A stretch of DNA of 64,000 bases from NCBI GenBank assembly GCA_949357655.1, contig CASHTG010000001.1, forward strand, positions 2,728,001-2,792,000, given 5' to 3'. This stretch comes from Parascedosporium putredinis (taxonomy: Eukaryota; Ascomycota; Sordariomycetes; Microascales; Microascaceae). The notes beneath the pieces were generated by a model. That model saw only the letters and a program-made list of their open reading frames with translations, was not told the origin of the DNA and searched no databases. Position 1 is the stretch's first letter. Each line of letters starts with the position of its first letter. Below are positions 35,356 through 47,509 of the stretch, piece by piece. The position numbers were made by a program, and so were the translations under genes.

Positions 35356-35914
35356 GGCGGGGGACGGGGAAGTGGCGAGGGGAGAGCTCCGGGTCGCGGG
35401 TTTCGTCGAGGACTATAAGCTTCCAGTAATCAAGGTGATTATTGAGCAATACAAAGAGTGAAATCTCTCCCAAAATAGGCACAGAGATAAATAAAGAAGA
35501 AGAACCGCTCAAAAAAAAAAGAAGGAAAAAGAAAGAGAAAGAAAGAAACAAAAGAAGCTTCACGATGCGGTCACAGGAAATTCGGACGGCAGTAGACGCA
35601 TGAGCTCTACGAAGAAAACACGTCGCGGATTCATTATGTAAGTTTCAGGAAGCTTCGATACCTAGGTGTCTCCGCGCGAATAACTGCCAGAGAGATCAAT
35701 CCATGGGTATATAGTATATATATCAAGTGTTAAATAGGTTGCTTATATGAAATCAATATAGGCGGTGGGATATTTCCGAAGCTTTTGATGTGGCACCCGC
35801 GGCTAAATTCCCGTGGGGAGATGGCACAATGACATCGGCTCGAACAGATCGGGAGATGATTTAACGAATAAGGGAAAAAAAGAAGGCATGCTTATGGATG
35901 TCATGGTAAATGGC
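35356..35914. other. intergenic between SET and HET genes
   Basis: About 560 bases holding the SET-gene promoter and the HET-gene 3' region, with purine-rich stretches near 35490-35560. No further gene is seen. Confidence 0.5.
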
Positions 35915-38040
35915 TTATATGAGTTTAAACCATCGCGGCTTTCTTCCCCAGGACAGCGCTTCGCCATCCATGACGCCATGGCAATACACGTCCCCAACGT
36001 ATGAGTAAACACCCTCCCGTCCATCTACAGGACGCAAGACAACGGGCAGCGTCGCGCCAAAGAGCACGCAGACGACATCCCCCGGCGCATCTCCAGAGGC
36101 CCGATGCCCACGAAGCCGTCGGCGCCCAGGAAGCCCCGCCGAACCTCGGACACGGCGAGGGACGACGCGTAGTTGTTGCACAGCACCCCGCCGGGACGCA
36201 ACTTGGCCATTTGCATCTCGAGTTTCCGCGATTCCGCTGCGCTGGCTCTACTAGCTCAAAGAGCTCTGCCGTCTCCTCCTCGGTCAGCGGCAGCACCGCG
36301 TCAGTGGGCTCCCCGAGCACGCAGAGGCGGTGGTAGCGCAAGACCACCTGGACTAGCTCCTCTGCCCCCATCTTGGAGCGTTCGGGGTCGCTCTTTGGCT
36401 GTGCCAGCGCGTGCTGCCGACGTATTCGTGATCCGCCACCGGTATGCGCCAGCTGGCTTCCTCCCATCTGTCTTTTTGCTCCTGGTCCTCATAGAGGGAT
36501 GGGATGGCTTGGCTTTCATTATCTCGATCGCCTCCAATATGAGGGCCTGGAGACTAGACAAGGCAGGAAGTGCTTGTCGTAAACTTCGATCCCCGTGTTC
36601 TTCGGCCGGCCAAATCTCGCCTATCTTCTCAACTGTGTCGACAAGTATGCCTTGGAGCGATAATGCCATAGGATCCTCGGATCCGGCCTCCGCCGGCCTG
36701 GCTGGCTGGGATCGATGTAGACTCGCCGAGAACGGTTTCGCGGATGAAATGGTTCGAAAGGTGAGATGGGGCACCGAAGAGATTGAGCGGAAATCAGCAA
36801 CCCAAGACGGTAAGCTCTGGTGCGACGCGGTGCGGTGGGCCAAGAAAAGAAAGTCCACGTCTCCGGCGTCGATGATACGTCTCGTAGCATCAACGTATAC
36901 GTCCTCCATGGAGACATCTTCGCTCGTGTGGATAGGGATTCGAAGCTCTACGGCATCGCTAGCCAGGCCCAAAAGTCCATACACGTAGTCCTTTGGCATC
37001 GAAAATATGGTCGCGTCGTCCCTGGCCACCCCGACCGTGTAAGTAGGGTTTAGCCGGAACCTGCGGATAAGCGTGCCCAGGGTCGCGGGCGGTTCGTCCG
37101 CGGTGCCGTGGAGCTTTGCACGAGCCACTAGACTCGCGTTTGCCGCGTCTCGTCCCGGCCTCTCGCCGAGCAGGATCTCCATCTTTTCGCGGATTTCAGG
37201 AGTCAAGGGTTTCCCCGTCACGGCTTTGAGTTTCATAGATTCGTATTGCCAATGCCGAGTGTGAAACTGCAGCGCTGCGTATAGGATATCCCCGTCGATC
37301 CTGTGGTCGCCGCGCCGGAAGACGAGCTTGGGGGCAAAGCCACTTCTTGCTTGATCCAGCCGCGCCTAAAGTACGGCGCATCAAAGAACTCGTCCAGATC
37401 TGCAAGGGCCCCCAGCTTGTCCCACTCTCCCTCCTCGCGCATCATGGCCAAGACTCTTTCTTTGACCGGGCGCAAGGCCTCGGGCACCACCACTAAGCCG
37501 GCGGCCTCGGTTTCTTCGTCCGCTAGAGCTGCTCCTGGAGCTGCTTAGTTACGGGCCCCAGCCCAAGGCTCGCGAATGCCTCGCCAGTGCGGGTCAGGTA
37601 CCGGGTAGCCTTCTCCGTCGAGGATGCGGCCAACCCTAGCCAAGCAATGGTACACGAAGAGCGCGTATAAATGTCTTTCATCAGTGGAATCTGCCGGTCC
37701 TTTTCATCAGAGTCATCTTGGTTGATGCAGATTTGATCGATCCACAAGTTGAAGGGCTCAGGTTCCCGGAGTCCACGTAGAGCGGTTTCCAGAGCGAGCG
37801 TGATAGGGAGGCTAGTGCCATCGCTGATTTGCAGCTTGCCCGTGGCCTGGCCTTCCCCCAGGAGTAGGAGAGGGCGGCAAACTGACACGGAGAGTCGAGA
37901 TTCGTCACGAATATCTCCCCTCTAATATCGCCAGTCCCGTCTAATGAACACGGTAAGAGACGGAGGACTCGGATATCCCTCCCACCGAGTGGAACTTTGG
38001 CATAGTCAAAGGCTTTCATTTGAGGCATAGGTTCTAGCAT
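35915..38040 (-). CDS. heterokaryon incompatibility (HET) domain protein
   Basis: HET-domain protein of the family that mediates non-self recognition and cell death in filamentous ascomycetes. No intron is needed; seven single missing bases convert the raw frames into one reading frame of about 710 residues. Landmarks: start region KAFDYAKVPL, the HET motif ALSYSWG (about residue 57), LWIDQICINQ (about 98), the RGWIKQE motif and, near the C-terminus, GFVGIGPLEMRRGDVVCVLFG followed by VGDVYCHGVMDGEAL, typical of the closing region of these proteins. The start at 38040 is chosen as the first Met after an upstream stop-free stretch; two later Met codons are also possible. It follows the zinc-finger-like gene and precedes the SET gene on the same strand. 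Confidence 0.88.
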
Positions 38041-38797
38041 GACCACCGCTTTAGGCGTCAATGTTAAGATTGAGGATATGGCAAGCAAGTGAACCTACCG
38101 GTGACCAATCCTCTCTATAGATATTTTAAAGAAGGAAAGAAAACAAAAACATGAAAGAAGACAAGAAGAGACAAGGTTGCAGGGTCCGTGGACTTTGCGC
38201 TGTGCCTCTCCTCTCGTCGGATTGTTACCGCCCTGTTATGTAAATATCCGAGGAGCTAGATGGACAAGATATGTTAAACCTGACTTATACCCTCCAACCT
38301 TCCCAAGTATCTCTTCCTCATATTGTTGTGTCGGATAAAGCGATGACACCGATACATAGACCATCGCTGACTATATGCCGCCACTTAGAAGGATTAATCC
38401 AATCACTCAGCACACGCATGAGCCCGAGATGTCGGAGGTGAGAATAGATTCCAAGACGCTGTAAACCAAGAAATGGCATGTGATAAGGCATCTTTTTCCT
38501 TTGAATTTTGGACTACAGGAGATTTCCACAACTCTTAAAGACCAAGGAGGAAGGAGGGAATGCGGTTATATTTCCATGTAAGCGCACCCGCCTCTTCTAG
38601 AAAGATGCCATACAAGTGCGTCCGGGTTGCTGTTACCATTCCCCTTGCCTTTGGGAGGGACCCGCCTGAAGTCAAGTCCTTGCCCAAGTTTTGCTTTTAT
38701 ATATAGAACCACCGGTGATAAGCCAGTTTTACACATCGTCCCGATGTTAATCCAATTTTAAACGTACCAAACGACAAGACACGGCAGAGTGAAGGCA
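38041..38797. other. intergenic
   Basis: Promoter of the HET gene and 3' region of the zinc-finger-like gene. No other feature is seen. Confidence 0.5.
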
Positions 38798-41648
38798 TTA
38801 GGGCTGCTCAGAGTCTTCAATGCTCAAGGAAAGGACTCGCGCCTCAGCATGATTTTGGCCGCTTGCATAACCGTCGTAGTCTTCATTCATCGGGTCACAG
38901 TCCGCTACCATGTCCGAGGCGAGCGACCCGTCAATATTGCTCTGCGGCAGATTCCAAAATTCCGGGTTAATCCACCCAGGATACTGCTGGGAGATATCCG
39001 GCTGGTGAGTGAAGTCTTGGATATAAAAGTCCTCGATATCCTCGTGCACCTTATCTGTGGAATCATTACGAAGCTGGCAAAGGCACCCGCCTGCCGATGC
39101 TGTGCAGTTGTGCTCCGCATCGCAACGGAGAGAGATTCCAGAATCCCGGAATCCGGATTCTGGGCTTGCCATTTGCGATTCGGCTTGCGCCTCTGCTACC
39201 GATGACGTGTCGTCGGATTCGCTCATCGGGGGCAGCGAGGGCGAATGGGGCGCTTGAGGAGCAGGCTGCGCGCGTTGGGGGCTAGCCTTCGCAAAGGTAT
39301 AGGGATTTTTAGTATAGCGCTGGATTGTGTATTCTCCGAGAGTCGCGGGGGCCGCTCGGAACCAGGCGCCTTGGAAGAGGCGGATGATCGTCGTGTGCTG
39401 TTGCCGCTGTTCCCAGCCTCCGACCCCGGCGGCGCTGAGCCGGAGCCCAGTCGCCCTCTGCAGTTTTTCAACGCAGAGGCAACATAGACATCGACGACTG
39501 TTTCTAGAGCTCGCAGCACTTGGAAACCCTGGCCGGGATCCATGTCGCTAATCTCAGAAAGCTCCCTCTGTAACCCGTCCGAGAGATCACATTTCGCCTT
39601 CTTTAGTTCGGCCTTGACCTCATGGAGTTCAAGAACTGGTTCAAATCCTACAAAATGGCGTAAAAAGAACAAGAAAAAAGGGTTAGCTACACGATAGTCG
39701 CTTTTGGGACGGTAAAGAGGAGAGGAGGTGGGACATACCAGGATGCGGAATCTCTTGGTCCATGGGAAATATTAGCCTGCAGATTTGATCCCACGTTTGT
39801 ATCTTGCCGTTTGCTTTTCTCTCCGCCAGCGTCTTGTCCATTTCTTCCGTGATACCGTCTTCCGGGTCTTGTGTTGGCTTCCGGGAGCTGGCGTCGCACA
39901 TCTGATCCTTTGGGAGTTCAGAGTGCTTGTCCAACGCTGCCTCAGAGGGAACCCCTTTACACCGTCGGCACTGATACAGGCTCGGGGTCTCTCGACGATG
40001 CCATGTTCTTATATGGCGCCTAAGTATTCCGTGGTTAGCAGGAAACAAAACACATCACCCCAAAAACTAACGGCGCGAGGATTGCATTTACTTGAGCTCG
40101 GGGATACCAATAATTGGTCGTCTGCAGCACTGTTCAAAGTCGCGGATATTGAACCGTAAAGGATTTCTCTTCCGGAACGGGCAGCTGAATGCCGCATGCT
40201 GGGAGTCGGTCCTGGGACGTTTCCGACTCATGTCATCTGGAGAGGAAGGCTCATCACCACCATTTCCCCACCGAATGGATTGTTGAAATAGCCCTCTTCA
40301 TCACCACCTCCCCGTTTCGGGTTGCGCTTTCTATCGCTACCGCCTCTACCAGCCCCGCCCTGGTTGAACGGTGACGCAGAAAACGTCCCCGGGCTTCCTG
40401 CGGTGGAGCCGCCACCAGGGAGGCTTGATGTACAAGGCATGAGGGCAACGCGGGCGATAGTACAACGGAATCAACGTCATCAAGACACCTAAGAACGGCA
40501 TCGTGCACCTTGAGAGGCACTGGCGCTAAAGATGGCTCAATGCCATAGGTTTCCCGTAGAATCGCGTGACAAACTCTCTGAATGATTTCAGGGTCGCGCC
40601 GAACACCTTCAAGGGACGAATCGAGCTCAGACTCTGCATCCCCATCCCCCAGCGGTATTATGACTTCCTGTTTGAGGCTGCCTAGGGAGCCCAGAGTACT
40701 AGGTGGGTATTCGGTCGGGCGCGCCTCGCTCCTGGCAGTATCGGGAGGCGGGTGCTTATCGTTAAGGGATTTGACGCCGGAGTTACCTGCATTGTATCCA
40801 CGATCCTCGCGTCTGCAAGAGGAACTCCGTTTAAGCTTAGGAGATGAGGTTGTGTTGTAGTCGAACGAGCTTCGGTTGTGAGTGCTCAGTTCTTCTGCCA
40901 ACGGTACTGCGCATGACGGCAAACTAGAACGCCTCTCGAGAATGGGAAGAGACTTTGAACGGTGGTGCGAAGACATTCTCAAGTTATGCGACGTGTTTAG
41001 CGGCGGCTGCTGGCCGCCGATGTCTGGGTAGGGGCTAGATGGTCTACTCGACTGAGACGAATCTGAGCTACCACGGCGCCGCATGATGCCGTTCTTTAGG
41101 CGACGTATCCTAATGGGAAGATTAAAGGTTGGAAAGGAATCGAAGCTGTGGCGTGAATATTCAACATGCTCATCGCACTCGTCCGACTCCTCCAAGATGA
41201 CGTGGATCTGGGGAGAGTAGGGCTGGCGGCATTGCGCGCCTCCTTCGGGATAGAGCGTCTCTATATGAGGGGGTAGCTCCGAGTCTTTGTACGAGTCCCT
41301 GTATAGACTTAAACTCGCATCATGGTCGCAGAGAAACGGCGTAGGGCTCGACGGAAAGGTGCCTGGCGTGCTCGGCGTTGAGCCTACACTAGATACCGAG
41401 TGGGTGAGAGACTCGGCGTACGTGCTGGCGGCAGACGGGCTCCGTGAATGGCTTAGCGCATCGCTGGTGCTTCCGGAGCTCTGCGACGAAACATCTTCCG
41501 AGTCACTGTGGAACCCGGAACGGCCCGGGCTTCTCAGCCTCTTGGCCAGGGCGAGGACGGAACGCTTCGAGTCAAGCCATGAAAAGGCAGATGAGGGGAG
41601 ATAGGTGATTTCGCCGTCCTCCGAGCGGTTCGGCGCATGCGTCGACAT
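38798..41648 (-). CDS. C2H2-like zinc-finger fungal protein
   Basis: About 896 residues in three exons, 41648-40092, 40019-39739 and 39647-38798, with three missing bases (near 40435, in the GGGG of the PFGGG segment near 40275, and in an A run near 39310). The first 480 residues are Ser/Pro-rich and disordered. A degenerate finger follows: CPFRKRNPLRFNIRD then C and LKRHIRTWH, split by intron 1, then YQCRRC with a later His and Cys. Next is a PEDGITEEM segment with a WDQICRLIFP block, a pattern I have seen in a family of uncharacterised fungal proteins annotated as C2H2-type. A helical segment and an acidic tail finish it. DNA binding is not assured because the fingers are incomplete. Confidence 0.8.
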
Positions 41649-42802
41649 CTCGAAGGGCGGAGGGGGTCACAGGCTCACCCTAGGTAGACGACTAGAGGTG
41701 GGGTCCTCTGACTTGCAGGCAGGCTTAGAGAAGGACAAGTTGCTGGCTTCACCGCTCAAGGCAGCGATGTTGGTGTTGGAATGGGGGCTGGGTGGAGAGT
41801 GTTTGACTGGCGAACAGCACAGCTTATTCGATAAGGCACGAGGGGGAGAGTTTTAGACAAAAGACCAAGTTTATTTTTCCTCTTGCACGAATGGCGATTC
41901 CTTCTTTTTCGGGAGAGCAAAAAGGGCGTTCAGAATGAAAGATTAACGAGAAAAGAAACATGCCGATAAGATCTTTGCCTCCCCCGGCAAGCTTGTGCTC
42001 GGTTCGCGACCGTCGCCCATGTCCCGCGAAGGCGGCGCTGGCAGGCAGCCTACCCGAATGGACGCGGGGAGGGGTCTTGATCGGCCAAAAGTGGACAAAG
42101 GGCTGCGCCTATTCTTGGGTGCTTGTCTTGGACGCACGGTTGCTCGAATCCTGGAAGGAGCCCTCCGGCCGCTGATTTGTTTATGGAATTCACCATGAGC
42201 TGCTAATGGCGGGCGGATTTCCGGTTTTATTGGCCGAACCGCCAAACCCCTGCATCAGTGGGCATACCCGTTTCAGGCAGTATTGAGAGTATTGAAGGAG
42301 GCGCGGGGCTTCATATCGTTCGACCAGAGAGGATGGCGAGGTGCCAATACCGTGCCGGCTTGCCAACCCTATCTTCGAACTTTGGTGGAAGGCATAGCTT
42401 CATGGGAGGCCCCATGAGACGGATGGCAAGCAACGGGGACCGGGTCCCTTTGCCTTACATCCCCGGCCCACATTCCGACGGGGCCATTGCTCCCTCTTCG
42501 TGAGCTTATGCATGAACTGTCAATCTTTCTCCCCGGTATTCGGGTGTCAAATCGATGTCAGTTTCCGTAGATGAGATCAAATGTGAGGAACGGCTTTCGT
42601 GAATGCCCTGAGATGTGTATAAGATGGGGCATGGTTTTTTTCCTTTCTGGCGAGTCTATAAAGTAGTGGTACAGATTAGAAGACGGTCAAAGAAGCTGAA
42701 GGAAGAATAAAACGAAGAAAGAAACAAAAGCTCGACTAGGAAAGGCGAATTAGCTGTTAAATCAACAATTATTGCATGTGAACTCAATTCGAACTTCTTC
42801 CA
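41649..42802. other. intergenic
   Basis: Left part: promoter of the zinc-finger-like gene. No coding segment with motifs or splice signals is seen. Confidence 0.45.
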
Positions 42803-43296
42803 ATGGCTGACCACCAAGTGAACGGGGCGTCTCTTTTGACTGGCGAGCAAAGACAGTAGGTTCGCCCCCACCACCTGTTCGCCGCCTTCCGGAGAGGAGA
42901 TCCTGGCTGAGTTGAAGGGGCTAGAGGCGGAGCTGGAGTGGTACGGGAGGGAGGGGGAGCTCTCTGGAAGACCCTACCCACGCTAACCGCCGAATCAATA
43001 GGCAGGGATCGCCTCGGCCAAGAAGGAGCAGTGGCATGCTGGAAACGTTTGTGTATGACACAACGTCGGTCCAGGAGCGACTGCTGTTCCCTTGGGGACG
43101 ACCACATCCGCCCACTACGTCCCCTCGAGCGCAAGCGATGCCCTCGCGGCGATTTCGCGATATGAGGAATTATCGACAAGCAATTCCGAGAGAAGCCAGA
43201 GGCAGCAGGGTTGACTTGATTGGCATTCGCTCCTTCTTTTACAGAGAGACGACATTTAAGACGGCCTGGGGAAAGGCCGACTCAGGAGGGTCCTGA
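42803..43296 (+). CDS. possible short gene, unrecognised
   Basis: An ATG at 42803 opens a frame (MADHQVNGASLLTGEQ) that, with two missing bases in the AAA and CCCCC runs that follow, continues into a natural acidic helix (GEEILAELKGLEAELEW). A GTACGG donor and an acceptor AATAG preceded by GCTAAC would remove about 63 bases. Phase then leads into an open frame ending at 43296, whose composition is less convincing. I recognise no family. It may be a short gene with a different 3' end, or not a gene at all. Confidence 0.3.
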
Positions 43297-44177
43297 ACTG
43301 AACGTCGAAAGCGCCTTCTCCGCCGAAAAGACATGGGCTGGCCCCCGCGTCGATGGAAACGATGAGACTGCCAGCTTCACTCTTTTCCCCGTTACGAGCA
43401 CCCTCGCTGCTTGCTGCTTGGCTGCCTAGACTTCGGGATAGCTGCCGACCCATGCGATGTATGGGGACTTCGGAGGGATGGAGGGTTCCGAAGCTGCTGC
43501 TGGCGCCGTCAAGGTTCTTGGTTTACATGCGAGCGCTGGTACGAAGAAACTAAGTCGGCGAGAGTTCGTAGAGCAACTTCAGTCAACTTCTTGCTACCCA
43601 AATACTCTCGGGTAGCTAGGTGGCTGGGGCGCTAGGCCAGGAGGCAAGCTTTGGCGAGGGTTATGGTGATAAGAGGGAGGGGAGCGATAGATTACGCAGG
43701 GCTTCACGAGGCGATACCGCAGGAGGAGATGCATTATACCAGACTACCAGACCAGAATGTGTTTTTGATTTCTGCCTTTGGGTAATGATCAAAGATATAT
43801 TGATAGAGTCGAATGTTAGATGGGCGTGGATGAGGGACTCGAAGCGAGTGCCCCTGAGAAGCTAGTGCATGTATGAGCGTAGTCCAATACCTAAAGCTAA
43901 AACCATTGCGCCAAAGGCAATCCCAACGCCCCCGTAAAAGCCTACTATAGAAAGAGAGGGCTGGGAAAAATAGAGTCGATGCAGTGGAAGATGGATGAAT
44001 GGGGGCGGGGGCCAAAGAAGAAAAAAAAAAAGATAAAAATCGAGGTGCAACGAAAGCTCTAAGGGTGGGACCGTCGGCCTCTCCAACCAGATCCTCCATG
44101 TAGCAACCATGCCGGGTATCATAAGCCATCGGCCTTGTTTAAGCTAGACCCTGTTAAAACGAAACCGCTATTTCTCT
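43297..44177. other. intergenic
   Basis: 3' region of the 5-phosphatase gene on the right. Nothing else is supported. Confidence 0.45.
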
Positions 44178-45957
44178 TCACCATCCATTATACAGCCACC
44201 ACCCTCCAACCATGGCAACCACGAGGGTGCCCAAGATCATCGCGCCCTCTTGAGTGCTCCACAGAAACATGCTCCATCCTGCCACGACCTCCTTCTTCCT
44301 GGCTGCCATTCGTCGTCCCCAGGCCTCCGGATCAATGGCCACAGGCAGCTTCATCCGCGGGTCGGAGTTCCATTCGGCCACCGTCTCTGCACTAATGTCA
44401 TCCTCCAACCCCCTTGGTGGAATCAAATCGGCCTTGTCGATCACAGGGACATCGGCCCGGAAGAAGACTGGACGGTGATCACTCGATGTCATGACAGGCA
44501 TACAATCGTAGGCTTGCACCTTGATCCCGGGAGACTTGGGAAGACGGGCCTTTGTCCAGGGCGCAATGTCCAGATAGAGAATGCGGTCCGTCCACGAAGG
44601 GTACCTATGGGGGCAAACTTCCAAGATACGTTCAATGGGTCGGTCTGCTTGCCTGCCTCCGAAACGATGTCATACTTGTACGTCGGGGGAAGTCTATCTT
44701 GTGCTCCGAAAGCCCGTGGAGGGTTCGGCCGGCTAGGCGCTCGCGGGTAAGCTGGTCAAGCGGGAAGAAATAGGGATAGTAGTGCTCTGACTCAGGGTCA
44801 AGGCTCGGGAAATCGGCGTCGGGAGAGGGCGACGTGGCCGAGATGCGGTAATTCAAGTCGCCACCGACGAAAAGGTGCGATGTAGGCTTGAAAACAGATA
44901 TGTTATGGAGTTTCTCTTGCATGAGGAGGCTTTCTTCGTTGTGCTGGTCGTTCAAGAGGCGAACGGCTTCTTCGACACTCACGCGCTCGGCCTCGGGGTT
45001 TGCAGCAGAATCACCGGCGCTAGCCTTGCGAGAATTGAAGATCTTCTCCGGGTTATCAAACGTAAGGCCGCGCATGATTGCCGCCCAGTTGGCATTGCGG
45101 CGGGCGAGGTTCCATTCCATGGCGGCGAGATGTGTCGCGACAAAAGTCATTTCCGAGCTTTGGTCGCTTCCTAGAGGCTCGTACACGATGCGGAGGCCGA
45201 CGGCCCCCTTATTCCCCATCTCGGCGGCACCAAAGCCAACCTCGGCCTCTTGAATGTCCGTGACCGTTTTCGGGTCTCGGGCGAAAAGAAGAATCGAGGT
45301 CATACCAACATTCTTCGATCGTACGAGTATACACCGGAGGTGCGAGCCGCACACGGTTGACAAGCAAGGTCGGGCCATGCTCGTCTGTGGCTTCGCTGAG
45401 GCCATTTGGGTTGTTGAGGGCATCGGCGGCGAGGTTGAGAGCTTCTTCGTAACGAGTCACATAGGGGTTGAGAAAATATGATCCGATAAACGAGTATGCT
45501 ATTGGCGCAACTTCTTGGAGAGAGCTAAACAAAGGCGATTAGTATTAGCACGTCGTAGGGGATGGCATGGGATAAAAATGCAGGAGCCACGTGGGGTTGG
45601 ATGAGCACTGATGAGCCAGCTATTATCACATCACTCTTCATCTATTCGGTCCACCATGTGACTGCTTCGTGGTGTGGTGTGCGGCGCCCGCAGGTTGGGC
45701 CGGCCGAAGGTGGGTGTCACAAGGTACGTCATGTCAAGCCTGGAAGGGGATGTGCTAGGGATCACTCACAAGACGACGAGCTCAGGAAGGTTCTCCCGCT
45801 GCTTGAAAACCGTATGGAGGTGGCTCGCAAACACAGGCACGTCAATAAAGTTCTTTGCACAGTTGAGCGTGAGGAAGAACACGTCGACGGCCGCCGAGGG
45901 GGTCATGGTCGAGGCAGGCGACGATTCGGAAGCTTCAAGGAGGCATGTGTCGGCCAT
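44178..45957 (-). CDS. inositol-polyphosphate 5-phosphatase with C-terminal membrane anchor
   Basis: Endonuclease/exonuclease/phosphatase-fold enzyme removing the 5-phosphate from phosphoinositides or inositol phosphates. Exons 45957-45770 and 45524-44178, joined in phase; the split Phe codon leads into SLQEVAPIAYSF. About 512 residues with four missing bases (two near 45350, then in the CCCCC run near 44690 and a CCC near 44650). Signatures: FFLTLNCAK at the first strand, MGNKGAVGLRI, FVATHLAA, FVGGDLNYRI, YPSWTDRILYL and TSSDHRPVFF, the catalytic Asn/Asp/His set of the family. The last 20 residues or so are hydrophobic (ILGTLVVAMVGGWWLY), which suggests a tail-anchored protein facing the cytosol. 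A second Met 17 codons downstream could be the start. Confidence 0.9.
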
Positions 45958-47509
45958 GACAGAGGAAAGTTTGTCCTCTGCCTCAGGCGGGGCTGAAGGG
46001 GTTTGGGGGTTTTTGTGCGACGGAACATGCCGAAACAGGAACTCGTGGGCTCAGTGCTGCTGAGGTTGGGGGCGTTCAGTGGCTGGAACTGCACCAGTCT
46101 CGGAAATCCGCACAAGGTCGAGGAACCTGACTCGAGACAAAATTTCAATACTTGCACCTTTGACTCCAAAATGAAAGGCCTTTCGAAAGGCTCCTTGACT
46201 TTCCGGTCGAGTTGGGATTCCGTGAGATTTGCGGGGAGGAGAGATGCAGATGGTGGCGAGAAAGGCGACCTTTCATATACTTCGTATTATTACCAAGAGC
46301 ACTGATTGAGCTCAAGTGCTCTCTCAAATCTCGATGGGGCCTTGGGATAAATCGGTTGATCGATACCCTGGCCAGGGAGAATACTACCAGGGTCATGCAC
46401 ACGCACGAACGACTTCTCTGGACCTTCCTCCATCTTTACGGGTCATCCTCCCTCTTTCCGAGTCAGGCAGCAGCTATCAGTGAGAAACCCACTTCACTAA
46501 GCCTCCGAATGTCTTGCCGAATTGTCGGACACGGGTCATCCGTGACGGAGAATCTTCAAAAGGAATCACCTAGGGGCGTAAACAGGTCCTAGTAGGAGGC
46601 CGCGTGACAGTTACATCTTCCCCAACATCCCTCGTTCTGCTTCGCACTAGCGTAGGCCAAACTCTCTTGGGCGTGGAGGCTCAACAATGCTTGTACTCTA
46701 GGGTGATGTTCACGATTTGGTTAAGCAGGACTTGGCTGGGTACAGCCACAGTGTTTCCAGCTCGTCTCCTCTCCGGCCATCGTCAGAGCTCTCAAGGCTT
46801 GCTTTAGCGTTGAGCAAGAAGTGGGGTCGAGAGGGCTGAGGCCACGGCTTCCCCCTCTCCCACCCGAGTTAATTCTAGCATGGATTAATATTACTTCGCC
46901 AATTTGGTTCATCCATCGGTGCCCCCTCCAGAGCCGAGAGTGAAGTCGTCGTACAGCTGTGATATGGACAAGGCCAGCCACCCCTTGGGGTTTGTGGTCA
47001 GGGGCTCAGAGCCCAGCGTTGTGCTGGAGCCGAAGCTGGAGAGAGCTTGACTGCAGGCGTTGAACCTGCTTGTGGCACACAGCCACAGCGGACTACAAAC
47101 CAAACAACAGTCTGACCCATCGTCATACATCATCAACATTCACCCTTGCAACAAGGAAGCTGGGAACCTTCTTGTGCCATTAGTAAAGTGGATTAATATT
47201 ATTATTTCACCATATTATTTCTAACCGGAGGTCTAGACTAGTCCGGCGGGCATCTGCGTAAATGCCACCTCCCTAGGTGGAAAGCCATTCACAATACTCC
47301 TTCGTAGCTAAACGATGGCCTTCATGGGTACATTAGGGTATGTTCGTATATGCACGTGTAGATGCTCGATGAAGCCGGTATTAATTCAACAAAGGTCTCC
47401 GTTTCTCTTACATCCTAGCAGTCTCGTCTTCTGCCGCGCGCCTCGTCTAGTTGAACCCTCCAGGGATCTCGTGATTCGGGGCAGGCGTCGCGTTCGTTCC
47501 GCCTTCACG
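45958..47509. other. intergenic
   Basis: Promoter of the 5-phosphatase gene on the left and 3' region of the kinase gene on the right. Short open frames only. Confidence 0.45.
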
